Below are positions 1 through 9,291 of a stretch of DNA of 64,000 nt, in pieces; positions within the stretch are counted from its first letter, which is position 1; each line of letters opens with the position of its first letter. Where the stretch lies: contig CANJKZ010000774.1 of the NCBI GenBank assembly GCA_947471745.1, forward strand, positions 3,082,001-3,146,000, written 5' to 3'. The notes beneath the pieces are model-generated. The model saw nothing but the letters and a program-made list of their open reading frames with translations, was not told the DNA's origin and did no database searches. The stretch comes from Closterium sp. Naga37s-1 (taxonomy: Eukaryota; Streptophyta; Zygnematophyceae; Desmidiales; Closteriaceae). The position numbers were made by a program, and so were the translations under genes.

Positions 1-1223
1 GGCCAAAGCAGCGCTGGGTGGAGTGCGCACCCCCGCACTGCTCACCCGCGCGGTCGCCGGTGCGTAGGACGTAGGTGCACGGACCAGTACCCCCACCCCG
101 CTGGCGTGCAGCGTACCACTCACGGAGCTGCTGAGGGGGGGGGATGTCACGAGTGCGCTGCTGCCGCTGCTGCTGCTGCTGCTGGCGCTGACCACCACCG
201 GAGCCGACCCTCTGCGCAGCGCCACCCCGACCAGCTCCACCTCCTCCGCCGCCGCCTCCTCCACCGCCGCCACCTCCGCCACCTCCGCTCCCACCGCCAC
301 CGCCACCGCCGCCTCCGCCTCCACTGCCGCCACCGACACCTCCACCCCCGCCACCACTCCCACCACCACCCCCACCCCCTCCACTGCCTCCACCGCCACC
401 TCCGCCACCCCCGCCAACCCCTCCAGCACCCTTGCCCCCCTTGCCCTTGCCGGTGCGGCGTCTCCCGCTCGGGGCAGACGCAGCGCCGACCGACTCGAAA
501 CCAACGAGGTCGGCCGCAGCAGCAGAGGCAACAGAGGGCAAAAGGGGGGAGGGGGAACACCCCTCAAAGACGGGGGTGCGAGGGTCACCACGAGAGGCTC
601 CTACAGCGACTATGCTCTTCTCTGCTGCTAGGAGGGCCTTCTCGAGGAGGTCAACGGTGAGAGTGGTGGGGCAAACTGAGAGGAAGTGGTCCCTGACTAC
701 GCGAAGGGAGTCAGGGAGCCGGGTGACTATGTAGTAGAGGGTGATGTACATGGGGGGGGGGGTTCTTGGCGCAGAATTCAGCAGGAAGCGCAGCGCGGTA
801 GCGAGTGTCACTAGTGCGGAGGTGCGTAATGAGGTCAGCGACTGTGGGAAAGGCAGCAAGGTCAGGGAAGAGGTACGGTAGCATGAGGCGGCTCAGTGCA
901 GCAGTGGCAGGGGAGGAGTAGCGCGCAACTACAGCGTCGTACAAGGTGTGAGCACTCTTGTACTGGCTAAAGTGCGCACGCTCAGAGGTAGGCAGGTGGC
1001 GACGCACAGCAAGACGTGCAGCAGCATCGCGTGTGGCCCACTGTGAGCGAACAGTGGCGTCGGCATCAGCAGCAGGGGCAGGAGAGGCACCAGAGGTGAG
1101 GTCAAAGAGGGAGAGACCGTCTGCCCTATCGCACTGTAGGAAAAGCTGCAGGTCATCTACCCAGACGTCAAAGTCAATGGCCCGACCCTCAGCGTCAAAA
1201 GCGAGGACACTAGGGGTAGCCAT
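1..1223 (-). pseudogene. copia gag (element I), frameshifted and cut by window edge
   Basis: The gag polyprotein starts at ATG 1223-1221 (MATPSVLAFDAEGRAIDFDV) and reads to about 760 through a helical capsid-like region (VWVDDLQLFLQ, YDAVVARYSSPATAALSRLM, HLRTSDTRYRAAL). At the G run near 752-761 the frame breaks; the continuation (YITLYYLVTRLPDS) is in another frame, as seen in element C at the matching C run. Further on lies a Gly-rich tract (about 430-200) and, near 130-1, the QQLREWY and CTYVLRTGDRAG motif that precedes the zinc-binding residues. Gag forms the virus-like particle around element RNA. The frame break makes this copy defective. Confidence 0.85.
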
Positions 1224-1239
1224 GACAGCAGTAGACTAG

Positions 1240-2035
1240 TAGCGCGAACAGTAGAGTAAGGGCAGTGCAGTGACAGAGGCGCTGCTCTTACCGGACAGGG
1301 CGGCTCGGGCGGCTCGGCGGGTCGGCAACTCGGCGGCTCGGGCGGCTCGGCGGTACGGCGGCTCGGCAGCAACTGCGGCTCGGCGACTCGGCGACTCGGG
1401 CGGCTCGGGCGGCTCGGCGGTACGGCGGTGCGGCAGCAACTGCAGCTCGGCGGCTCGGCGACCCGGCGGCTCGGGCGGCTCAGGTGGCGCGGCGGCTCGG
1501 GCGGCTCGGCAGTAGCTCGGCGGCGCCGGCGGCTCGGTGGTGACGGCGGGGCCGCGTGGGGACGGCGGCGGGGTCGGGTGGAGCGGCGGCGAGGCCGGGT
1601 GGAGCGGCGTCGGGGCCGGGTGAGGCGGCGCCGGGGCCGGGAAGGGCAGCTCCGGGGCCGCAGGGGTAGGCGACGGGACCAGCAGAGGCGGCGCCGAGGC
1701 AGGGAAGGGCGGCGCCGGGGCCGCAGGGGTAGGCGACGGGGCCGCGAGGGCGGCTAGGAGGGGGGGGGTCGCGAGGGCGGCTTGAAGAGGCCGCGAGGGC
1801 GGCTAGAAAGGGCCGCAAGGGCGGCGCGACACGAAGGAGCCGCGAGGGCGGCGGATCGGGGCCGCGAGGGCGGCGCGACGCGGCCGCTAGGGCGGCGCGA
1901 CGTGAAGGGGCCGCGAGGGCGACGCGACGGGGCCGCAAGCGCGACGCGACGGGGCCGCTCAGGCGGCGCGACAGGGTCGAGAGAGGGGAGCGCGACTCGG
2001 GCAGTGGAGAGCGCGCTCCGGGCAGGAAAAAAAAA
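1240..2035 (-). repeat. GC-rich tandem-repeat leader of copia I
   Basis: The segment between the primer-binding site and gag is made of degenerate short repeats: units like CGGCTCGGGCGG in 1290-1530, then units of the type GGGGCCGCGAGGGCGGCGCG up to about 1990. No protein is supported; open frames through it are products of the base bias. Each copia element here has a leader of this kind with its own repeat unit. Confidence 0.7.
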
Positions 2036-2036
2036 T

Positions 2037-2084
2037 GTGGTGGGCCCTAGGAACAGTTCCCACAGGGGAACCTGCTCGATACCA
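2037..2084 (-). promoter_or_regulatory. PBS, hairpin and GGGCCCACCAC block of copia I
   Basis: On the minus strand, directly after the LTR, TGGTATCGAGCAGG (2084-2071) resembles the TGGTATCAGAGC complement of initiator-Met tRNA and is taken as the minus-strand primer site. It is followed by a perfect 6-bp stem with 4-nt loop (GTTCCC/GGGAAC, 2056-2071) and then GGGCCCACCAC (2047-2037). The same order is seen in A, C and D. Confidence 0.7.
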
Positions 2085-2209
2085 TGAGAAACTGAACGAG
2101 AATGAATTGACTAAGGGAAAGTTGGGTACAAATGTAAACCCTAGAAAACTTTACCCCATATGTGCTACCCCACTATAGCCTACAGTAGCTATGTCATATA
2201 AATCTGACA
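2085..2209 (-). repeat. 5' LTR of copia I
   Basis: A 125-bp LTR that on the minus strand begins TGTCAGATTTATAT and ends TTTCTCA. It carries the core shared by the other LTRs in the window, a block like GTAGGCTATAGTGGGGTAGC followed by GGGTA and a later TTTGTACCCAAC. Its outer edge lies exactly against interrupted RNase H coding sequence. Confidence 0.85.
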
Positions 2210-2585
2210 GTTTTCTGTTCTCAGTTCTAGTTGTGAGGCTGAGATCTACGCAGGGGCCATGGCTGCACAGGAGTTACGCTGGCTCACCTACCTGCTGACT
2301 GACTTGGGAGAGCGGCCTCATTCTTCTCCAGTTTTGTACGTAGTCAACAAGGCCATGATTGCCTTGTGTCAGGAGCACAGACTGGAGCACAGAACGAAGC
2401 ACAACGCTCTGCGTTACTTCCTTGCTCGAGAGTTGCAGCAGCGCGGTCAGCTTCGTCTAGCTTACGTGGCCAGTTAGGCCAACACTGCTGATATATTCAC
2501 CAAGGCACTTCAGTCTGGTGATCATCAGCGTTTCGGTACTGTTTTAGGCCTTATGCCTACTTTGCCTCACTTGCTCACTGCGTGA
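2210..2585 (+). pseudogene. copia RNase H C-terminal fragment (element J)
   Basis: The frame encodes the end of a copia RNase H: CEAEIYAGAMAAQELRWLTY, an N-K-A-M box (VNKAMIALCQEHR), HRTKHNALRYFLARE and the terminal NTADIFTKAL...HLLTA. A CAG-to-TAG change at 2475-2477 (ARAS/stop/ANTAD) interrupts it before the normal stop at 2583-2585. RNase H would digest the RNA strand during reverse transcription; with its first half removed by element I it cannot be functional. Confidence 0.85.
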
Positions 2586-2824
2586 ATTTTCTTGTACTGT
2601 GATATATATATATATATATATATATATCTGCATGCTTATACTTGCTAGGGTATGATCACTGTACTGTTTGTTCTCTTTTATATAACTCTGCATGTGAACT
2701 GGCCTTGTTGCCATTTGCTTGTGCTCGGAATGTGTGGTGACGTCGTGATCCACCCAAAGGTTGCTTTGCTTTTCTTGACTGGGCTTGTGACCACTTGTTC
2801 TCCCCCACTTTGCCTATGGGGGTG

Positions 2825-3014
2825 TGTCAAAATGTTATAATGCTTACATTGTGTAGGCTGTAGTGGGGTAACCCATAAGGGGTACAACCCAATTAGGGTT
2901 AGTATTTGTACCAACTTTCTGTTCAATGCATTCATTCTCGTTCAGTATTCTGCCAGTTAGTACTTGTACCAACTTTCTGTTTCATTGCATTCATTCTCGC
3001 TCAGTATTCTAACA
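2825..3014 (+). repeat. 3' LTR of copia J with internal 59-bp tandem duplication
   Basis: The LTR starts TGTCAAAATGTTATAATGC and ends TTCTAACA. At 190 bp it is longer than the 125-135 bp of its relatives because its last part is doubled: 2898-2955 and 2956-3014 are near-identical copies beginning GTTAGTA(T/C)TTGTACCAAC, with end sequences TTCTGCCA and TTCTAACA. Confidence 0.8.
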
Positions 3015-3340
3015 CTTTTTGTTCAAATTGTGAAGATGAGGTGAAAAAGTGGGATGTTGCGTCGGCTTCGCAAATCAATAGCAGCCCTTGCCTTGTGTGT
3101 CAGCATTGTTCTTCAGTCTCTTCTCCTCCCGTCACTCGGCGCGCTCTCTCATTTCGCCAGTAGGCTGCAGCGCTGCCATGGGATTAACCTTTCTTATGCT
3201 CCGAGTTCGCCCCTGGTAATTATGCACTTCTATGTATCATGCATTTGCACTCGTCACTTGAATGTGAGCGGACTTCTCGCGACTAAGATTCAGTCGATGG
3301 CTGTTGCAAGAGTTCTGGCTGGCCCGTTGTCCAACACTGA
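3015..3340 (-). repeat. Degenerate inverted copy of the F-box upstream region
   Basis: Read on the minus strand, 3185-3019 matches 47262-47440 and 59818-60000 (shared words such as GAAGAACAATGCTGACAC, AAGGCAAGGGCTGCTATTG and CATCCCACTT). Weaker similarity continues to about 3340, matching sequence around 47130-47260. The other two copies lie upstream of F-box genes in direct orientation. Whether this is a dispersed repeat or a third, inverted host duplicate cannot be decided here. Confidence 0.6.
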
Positions 3341-4165
3341 AAAACCGACATCCCATTCGAGGAGGTCACCTCACCTTAGGGTACATTCCTGTGGGGACAC
3401 TTGTGTCTCAATCCCCGTTTTCCCGAGTCGCGCCTGTTAATTTTCCCAATGTTGTGTCACAAACATCGAATGTACCGCGATGTAGGGCGACATATTGGCA
3501 GGTTCAGTTGGACACGTTTCACTGGCGGGGATCAAAAAGAGATGTACAGGTGTGTGCATTTGACTGGGTGACAGTACACCCGTATTTTCAACCTCCGAGC
3601 AGGGGCGTGGTTTCGATGCGCGGGATCTTTTCCCTCGCAAAATTGGCATTTTTGGATGTCCAGGTGCATGTGGTCGTGTCGGGCATTTCGAGTCGCGTGC
3701 GATTCTTTAACAATGACGGGTCGTTTCACAATTCGACAGCGATGTCAGCGCGATTCACGCTGACCAATAATAAATACAGTACAAGTCGCCGAAAGCCGAT
3801 TCGCATTTGGGACACAACACAGTTTATGTTGTTTTTGGGTGTCACAAAGTGATTGAGACACAAGTGTCCCCACAGGAATGCACCTTTAGTTCATTTCACA
3901 CTCACTTTGAATGAAGAGGTTCATTCTGGTTCGCAATGGTCTGGACCGGTGAATCGCATGGACATGACGAACGAGTCGCGCACGCAACTCAACGGTCAAC
4001 AATTCTGGAGGGCCCCTCTCGCGTGGGGACTCTATTCACTCGCAAATCTTCACGGAAAATTTCATGGCAATGGAACTGTAGCTCCCAGTCTAAAACTCGT
4101 TTATTGTGTCTACAGTAAAAGCATAACATATTCCTAAGGTTAACAATGAAACCAATGAGGTTTCC
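3341..4165. other. Unassigned region with a 33-bp inverted repeat (3381-3413 / 3851-3883)
   Basis: The two arms match over 33 bp with one mismatch (core ATTCCTGTGGGGACACTTGT and its complement) and are 437 bp apart. An open frame covers 3304-3852 (about 182 codons, no ATG at its start) and another 3853-4137; I recognise neither and see no family motif. The base composition is less GC-rich than the surroundings. It could be a miniature transposon remnant, but no target duplication was found next to the arms. Confidence 0.4.
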
Positions 4166-4500
4166 TCATAATGTTCTAGCACTACTGGAGGCTTTCTCAG
4201 CCCTTACAGCCTTCCCAACTGGTGGAATCAAAACGCTCTGGTGCTCCTGCAGCAGCGCCTCTGCTCTCCGCTCCGCCCCGATGTTAATCAGCGCCCTGTG
4301 CACCTGCATCACCATCCCTTCATCCAGGTTCACACCCAGCTCTATCATACTGCCATACACCTGCGAGCATACATGCACACATGCAAAGAGCAGCGGAGGA
4401 GCATGAGAGCACCATTGGCAGAGGGCATTCCGTGGACCTGCATCACCATTACCCTCGTCCACATTCACACCCACCTCTATCATGCTGCCGTACACCTGCA
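4166..4500 (-). repeat. Duplicated last PPR exon
   Basis: The exon 4360-4166 starts after an acceptor CTCGCAG with GTGTATGGCAGTATGATAGA. A second copy of its beginning lies at about 4498-4435 (GTGTACGGCAGCATGATAGA, also preceded by a CTTGCAG acceptor) and ends at GATGCAG followed by GT. The downstream half of the duplicate is replaced by unrelated sequence. Confidence 0.6.
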
Positions 4501-6836
4501 AGCATGAATAGATGCAGCGATGAGCAAGGGAGATGGGGGCATGGGTTTCAGTGATCGTCTTGTGCACCTGGTTACATCACCAGTATATGCTCAGGCTTCG
4601 CTCGTGGCAACAGCATGCTGCCATACATACCTGCATGCACCGACCGCACAGGACAGTACATAGCAGCACAGAAACGCACAGCACCTGACAGAACCGCACA
4701 GAACTGCTATGAACCGCACTGAAACAGGCAGACGTACCTCGAGCACCTTGAGGGCCCGCCCCTGCTGCGTGTACAGGCTCATCACGTGTGCAAACGTGGC
4801 GCACATACCTACATGCATACGATCGCACAGAACCGTACCTCGAGCACTTTCAATGGCCGCCCCTGATCTGCATACAGGCTCATCACGCGTGCAAACGTGG
4901 CGCGAGGCACTGTGTCCAGGTGGCGGCCCATGATTCGCTCCCACGTGCCGTCCAGCTCAGCATGTCGCCCCGTGGCAGCCATGGCCTCCATCATGAGGTC
5001 ATATGTCCCAAAGGTCCGCCCCTGGCCCCTTGCGAGCATCCACTTGCACACCTGGTGGGTGGGAGCATACGGGTTTAGGGGTGGGGTAGAGGGGTGCAGG
5101 AGAGGGGGAGAATCCCAGGTGAGTGTGCCGCCCCGTGGCAGCCACGGCCTCCACCATCAAATCATACGTGCCGAATGTTCGGCCCTGGCCCCTTGTGAGC
5201 ATCCACGTGCACACCTGGTGGGGTATGACGGTATGGGGACAGAAAACGAGGGATCTCAGGCGAATGTGCCGCCCCGTGGTAACCATGGCCTCCATCACCC
5301 ATACTCTCCATCACCCATACTGTCCATCACCCATACTCTCCATCACCCATACTCTCCATCACCCATACTCTCCAGCACCCATACTCTCCATGAACCATAC
5401 CCTCCATTATCATCATGGCTGCACGGATCATACGTGCCGAACGTGTGCCCCTGAACCCACAAGAGGCAGCCAGCATTCACGTGCACATCTGGCAGGTAGC
5501 GGGCGGGTGAGGGGGGAAAAGAGATAGCAGCTCGCAGTTAGTAGTCTCCCCTTCTCCCTCCCTGCAGCAATGCCCCCCCTCACCTGCAGCATTCGCTTCC
5601 ACTCTGTCGTTGCACCTGTCTGTGTTAACCTCTCCCTCCTCACCTGCAGTATCCTCTTCCACTCGCCTCCCTGCTGCATCATTCTCAATGCGCGTTTCAC
5701 AGCCAGCAGGGGGAAGTCGAGCTGCAAGGCGGCCCATGCATCCAGAGCCCCACTGGTAATGTTACCATACCATCTACCTGTGCCACCCTCTCCTCCTCAC
5801 CTGCAGTATTCTCTTCCACTGGCCCTCTTGCTGCGTTTGACGCACCCTGAGAGCGTTTGACGGCCCGCAGAGGGAAGTCGAGCTGGAAGGCGGCCCATGC
5901 GTCCAGAGCCCCACTAGTAGTGTTGCCATACCATCTATCTGTCCCACCCTCTCCCTCCTCACCTGCAGTATTCTCTTCCACTGGCCCTCTTGCTGGATGA
6001 TTCTCAACGCGCGCTTCACGACCAGCAGGAGGAAGTCGAGCTGGAACGCCGCCCATGCGCCCAGCGCAAGTCGAGGGCACCCATGCGTGTAAATCGTATT
6101 TCCTCGCACACATTTGGAGCACTGGAGGTGAGAGTATAAACACTCTAAACAGTATCCTCTGTGCTACCCCCTCCCTCCTCACCTGCAGTATTCTCTTCCA
6201 CTGGCCCTCCTGCTGCATCATCCTGAGAGCGCGCTTCACAGCCAGCAGAGGGAAGTTGAGCTGGAAGGCCAGTCATGCGTCCAGAGCGCATCCTGACACC
6301 CTGTTGTGCACCTACCAGTGCTGTGTTCTCCCCCCCTCACCTGCAGTATTCGCTTCCACTGGCCCTCTTGCTGCATCATCCTGAGAGCGCGCTTCACAGC
6401 CAGCAGAGGGAAGTCGAGCTGGAAGGCCGCCCATGCGTCGAGAGCTCGGTACACGTCCTCCTTGCTGTCTGGCACGTCACGGATCTGACAATAACGCGTA
6501 TGGAAGGAAGATGCGCGTTTTGATGGCGGAGTAAGAAGAAAAGTCGGATGTGACAATAACGAGTGTGGAAGGGAGTTGGATGCGACAAGGTGAGTGAGTG
6601 AGGTTGAATGAGTGAGTGTGTGAGTGGGTGGAAGTGAGTGGTTACATGACTGATCAAGCGACCAAACCAATGAGTGAGAGAGTGAGTGAGGGAGCGAGGG
6701 AGGGAGAGAGTGAAGGTGGGAGGGAGGGCGCGTGTGCGTGTGCACACACTCACTCACAGCAGCAATGAGAGCATTGGCGCGCCTTTTGAGTCGAATCAAA
6801 AGCAGCGAAGGGGGGACGGAGGGCGTGTGTGCCCGT

Positions 6837-6893
<57 letters not shown>

Positions 6894-7674
6894 GCAGCGA
6901 TGAGAGCATTGGCGCGCCCTCCGATGTTCCGTGTGTCCTTCTTTTTCCATGAGCAGAACACGCGCTGCCATGGGTTGAGGGGAGGAGGGAGGGGGGCGGG
7001 GTTGGGGTTGGGACGGGGAGAGAGAAGTGAGTCGGTTGGGGAGAAGGGCTGCTTCCCCCTCCATTGTTCTGCGTGTCCTTCTTGCGCCATGAGCGCAACG
7101 CACAATGCCATGGGGGAAGGGGAGAGAATGGGGGAGAGGGGGAAAGGGGAGGGGTGGGGAAAAGAGTTGCCTTTCCTCCAATGTCCGCATGTCTTCTTTC
7201 TGCCATGAGCAGAAAACTCTGCTGCCATGGGTTGGGGGGCGAGGATTGAGATGGGGAAAGGGGGGAGGAGTGGGGGGAAGCGCGCATCCACGATAGAATG
7301 CTAGCCAGGCCGACTTTCGAGGATGTGTGAGCAGAAGGAAGCGACTCGATCAGCAGGAAGCGACTCGATCAGCAGAACGCAACGCGTAGTACCAGCGGCT
7401 GTCGCGGCGGCGCGGTAGCGGATTCCCGCTGGCGGGGCGCCGCGAATCGCCCGACTCGCGGAACGAGCGGGTTGCAGAACCGTAGCCCCGAGGACAACGA
7501 CGTGGCTGTAGCGGGGGTGACCAGAGCGGGCGACGTGACTGTAGAGGGTGTGACGTAAGCGCGCGAAGTGACTGTAGCGGAGGCTAGAGCGCGCGAAGTG
7601 ACTGTAGCGGAGGCTAGAGCGCGCGACGTGGCTTGGAGTCGAACAACCGCCCTGGAAGCGGTTAGGCGGAGCAT
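4166..7674 (-). CDS. THA8-like short PPR protein gene with multiplied exons
   Basis: On the minus strand spliceable coding blocks line up as a short plant pentatricopeptide protein. In order: a Ser/Thr/Ala/Arg-rich presequence from ATG 7674 (MLRLTASRAVVRLQATSRAL), which looks organelle-targeting; a WKKKDTRNIGGRANALIAAV block; IRDVPDSKEDVYRALDAWAA to MMQQEGQWKRILQ (exon 6484-6341, acceptor TTGTCAG, donor GTGAGG); a central PPR exon (5051-4839) with KWMLARGQGRTFGTYDLMME and TFARVMSLYADQGRPLKVLE; and a last exon (4360-4166) with VYGSMIELGVNLDEGMVMQV, stop at 4166. The GQGRT-GTYD and SLY/KVLEV signatures resemble the THA8/EMB1417-like family, organellar RNA-binding proteins involved in group II intron splicing. 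Each internal exon occurs in several tandem, partly decayed copies, so the real transcript is uncertain and it may be a pseudogene. Family recognition is from memory of motifs only. Confidence 0.55.
4738..5500 (-). repeat. Tandem copies of the central PPR exon
   Basis: The full exon is 5051-4839 (71 codons, acceptor CACCAG, donor GTACGG). A copy of its 3' half lies at 4803-4738 (TFAHVMSLYTQQGRALKVLE, donor GTACGT). Copies of its 5' half lie at about 5219-5107 (TWMLTRGQGRTFGTYDLMVE, acceptor CACCAG), with more degraded ones near 5290-5255 and 5490-5410. All keep the same orientation and the splice-site neighbourhoods. Confidence 0.65.
5283..5405. repeat. 15-bp minisatellite (TCTCCATCACCCATA)
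   Basis: About seven to eight copies of a 15-bp unit related to CTCCATCACCCATACT interrupt one of the degraded PPR exon copies. Units differ by single bases. It is likely a slippage expansion of exon-derived sequence, as the first unit overlaps the GGCCTCCATCA end of the exon copy. Confidence 0.8.
5575..6484 (-). repeat. Six tandem copies of the PPR exon AFQLDFPLLAVKRALRMMQQ
   Basis: Copies lie at about 5610-5583 (3' end only), 5745-5640, 5920-5799, 6070-5960, 6292-6183 and 6484-6341. Each ends CTGCAG and is followed by the same GTGAGG splice donor, and each codes for variants of LDAWAAFQLDFPLLAVKRAL...EGQWKRILQ. Only the rightmost has the complete upstream part and a clear acceptor. The copies carry indels, for example in 5799-5920, so several would shift frame if spliced in. 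Confidence 0.75.
6583..6720. repeat. GTGA-type simple repeat
   Basis: Purine-rich DNA with many GAGTGAGTGAGT and GTGAGTGGG units, with two weakly preserved longer units. It falls between coding blocks of the PPR gene and is probably intronic. Confidence 0.7.
6757..7245 (-). repeat. Four tandem copies of an N-terminal PPR exon
   Basis: Related blocks at about 6830-6757, 6980-6888, 7115-7050 and 7240-7180 share the words AATGAGAGCATTGGCGCGCC or CCATGAGCAGAA...GCTGCCATGGG. On the minus strand they encode WKKKDTRNIGGRANALIAA, or a degraded form, and the two rightmost-strand-order blocks end before a GTGAGTG donor. Purine-rich spacers separate them. Confidence 0.55.
6837..6889. repeat. (CA)n microsatellite, about 26 units
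   Basis: An uninterrupted CA dinucleotide tract lies just beside the donor of one duplicated PPR exon. It is probably intronic and likely length-variable. Confidence 0.95.
7330..7630. repeat. Short tandem repeats in the PPR presequence region
   Basis: GAAGCGACTCGATCAGCA is doubled at 7337-7375, and a 30-bp unit (GCGCGAAGTGACTGTAGCGG followed by AGGCTAGA) occurs about three times in 7560-7625 with weaker copies upstream. In the minus frame the latter gives repeats of ALASATVTSR inside the predicted targeting peptide. Confidence 0.7.
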
Positions 7675-7970
7675 TGGTGGAAGAGACGCGCGGGAGGAAT
7701 GGAGTCCAGGAAAAGTAGTGAGGTTGGGAGAGGGACTAAGAGAACTAGAGAGTCGAGAATGGTCTAAAGTCGTGACGAGATGACACCACGCCGACGTTCA
7801 AATGAGGTTTCACAAACCGTGCGCTGAGGTAGAATAATAGTGGCCTCTTGAGTTGGCTCAAACGAGGAGCACAGCGGAGCTGACTACGATGCGGGAGCTT
7901 CGGTCAAAAAACATGTATTGCTGGCTTGGCCTATCGTCTGGTAGACGAAGGTACGACAGAACCAGTGCTG

Positions 7971-8042
7971 TGGAGGTGAGGGGTATCGATCACCTTACCC
8001 ATCGCATGCGAAGCGATCGCTCTACCATGTGAGCTACACCCC
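7971..8042 (-). tRNA. tRNA-Ala(CGC)-like sequence, probably a pseudogene
   Basis: The minus strand reads GGGGTGTAGCTCACATGGTA, with the A-box TAGCTCACATGG, an anticodon arm ATCGCTTCGCATGCGAT (loop TTCGCAT, anticodon CGC, Ala) and a B-box close to GWTCGANNCC (GATCGATACC). This matches the usual tRNA-Ala body. However, the acceptor stem pairs poorly (GGGGTGT against CACCTCC) and the T stem has a mismatch. It sits between the PPR and DPH2 starts. A degraded gene or a tRNA-derived SINE head are both possible. Confidence 0.6.
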
Positions 8043-8125
8043 ATATTTATCGGGGTAATTAATTATTATAATATAATAAATCTAGCTCAGGCGCCCCCTT
8101 CTTCAAAATACGGCGATTGTCCACA

Positions 8126-9250
8126 ATGGATGTGAGCGAGGCGTTCGAGATCCAGCAGACAGCAAGTTACATCGTGACACGTGGCTTCTCGCGCGTGTGC
8201 CTTCAGTTCCCCGACTCGCTCCTCCCGCACGCCGTCTCCGTCCACGACGCGTTAAGAGCCGAATGCGCCGCGCTCATTAGCAGCGAGCATCATGGTGCTT
8301 ATAACGGGGACAGTGAGACCGAGCCGTTACCTGAAGCTCCACCTGTCACCAACCCAGAGGCTAATGTCGATTCACGTCAAGAAATTGCGTCCCTGAGAAC
8401 TAGCGATCTGCCTGGGAGCAATCAGCGTGGGAAAAAAAGCATGGGTCTGGGTTTCCGGGTTTTACGGAGGGTCAAGGAGGGAAGGAGTCAGAGGAGGCAG
8501 GTGTAGCTGAATCGGAAGCGCATTTGCGGCCGCCGCAATTTACGGCGAGGCACTCGGCGGGACATGCGGCGGATCCTCCGCATCGGGACGTGCCGCATTT
8601 CTACGTTTTGGCTGACGCGGCAACCGCCACGTGCAGCAGCTGCTGCGTGGATGAGGTGTCGCCGTGCCACGTCAGCGCTGAGTGTATCGTTCACTACGGC
8701 CACGCGTGCATGTCGCGCCGCCCGGCGCGGTTCCCCGTGCGGTACGTACTTCCACGTCAGCCCATCGACGTGGCGGCGTGTGCTGCGGCAATAAAAGCAC
8801 ACTTCAAGAGCAGTAGCGGCAGCAGCAGCGGCACCACCACCACCAATATCAGCACCCCCGCAAGTACCGGCGCCGATACGAGCGGAGATTCCTCCCCGCG
8901 CACGCTTCCCCGCGTGGTGCTGGTGCTGTTCGCGCTCGAGTTCGCGCACGCCGCGGACGAATTTGTGCTCGCTCTTGGGGGGAGCGGCAGAGCGGAAGCG
9001 GCGGAGGCAGAGAGGGAGGGGGACGGGGAGGGGGAAGAAGCGTGGTATGTGGTGGCGCAGGTGCGGGAGAGGGAGGTGGAACCGGAGGAAGGGGGAAAGA
9101 GTGGAGGTGCTGACACTTGTGGCGCCGTAAATGGCGGGTGCTGTAACGGCGGTGCCAGAGGGGAGACTGACAGAAGCGCGTGCTGTGGGGGAGCAACAGG
9201 CAGGGGCACGTGTGGAAGTATCTCTTGTTCTGGTGAACATATCTCTTCCA

Positions 9251-9291
<41 letters not shown>

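Larger units (their letters stand above)
1..2209 (-). mobile_element. Ty1/copia LTR retrotransposon I, 5' part only
   Basis: Read on the minus strand the order is 5' LTR (2209-2085), primer-binding site (2084-2071), GC-rich leader, then gag running off the left window edge. The 5' LTR abuts RNase H coding sequence of a plus-strand copia (J) at 2210, so I is inserted into J. The pol part and 3' LTR lie outside the window and the target duplication cannot be checked. Gag is close in sequence to those of elements A, C and F, so it belongs to the same copia group. Confidence 0.9.
2210..3014 (+). mobile_element. Ty1/copia retrotransposon J, 3' fragment
   Basis: The fragment contains the C-terminal RNase H coding region, 3' untranslated sequence with a (TA)n run (2601-2626), a polypurine-type CTATGGGGGTG and a 3' LTR. 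Its left side was separated by insertion of element I at 2209/2210, inside the conserved stretch encoding the RNase H SSSCEAEIYA motif. The rest of J lies left of the window. Confidence 0.88.

Noticed and set aside
106..660. His/Arg-rich and other long frames opposite the Gly-rich gag tracts (also 19373-19681, 37366-37903, 54075-54500)
   Set aside because: They are antisense or shifted readings of GGC/GGT repeats in gag and have no independent motifs.
6583..6893. CRISPR or clustered regulatory array
   Set aside because: These are plain GTGA and CA microsatellites without spacers, in a eukaryotic genome.
8428..8500. Intron in DPH2
   Set aside because: GT and AG can be found, but a one-base change at the A7 tract joins the halves without loss and leaves no stop, which is simpler.
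8524..8526. Start codon for a second DPH2 frame
   Set aside because: The codon is TTG and conserved DPH2 sequence continues upstream in the first frame; the true start is ATG 8126.
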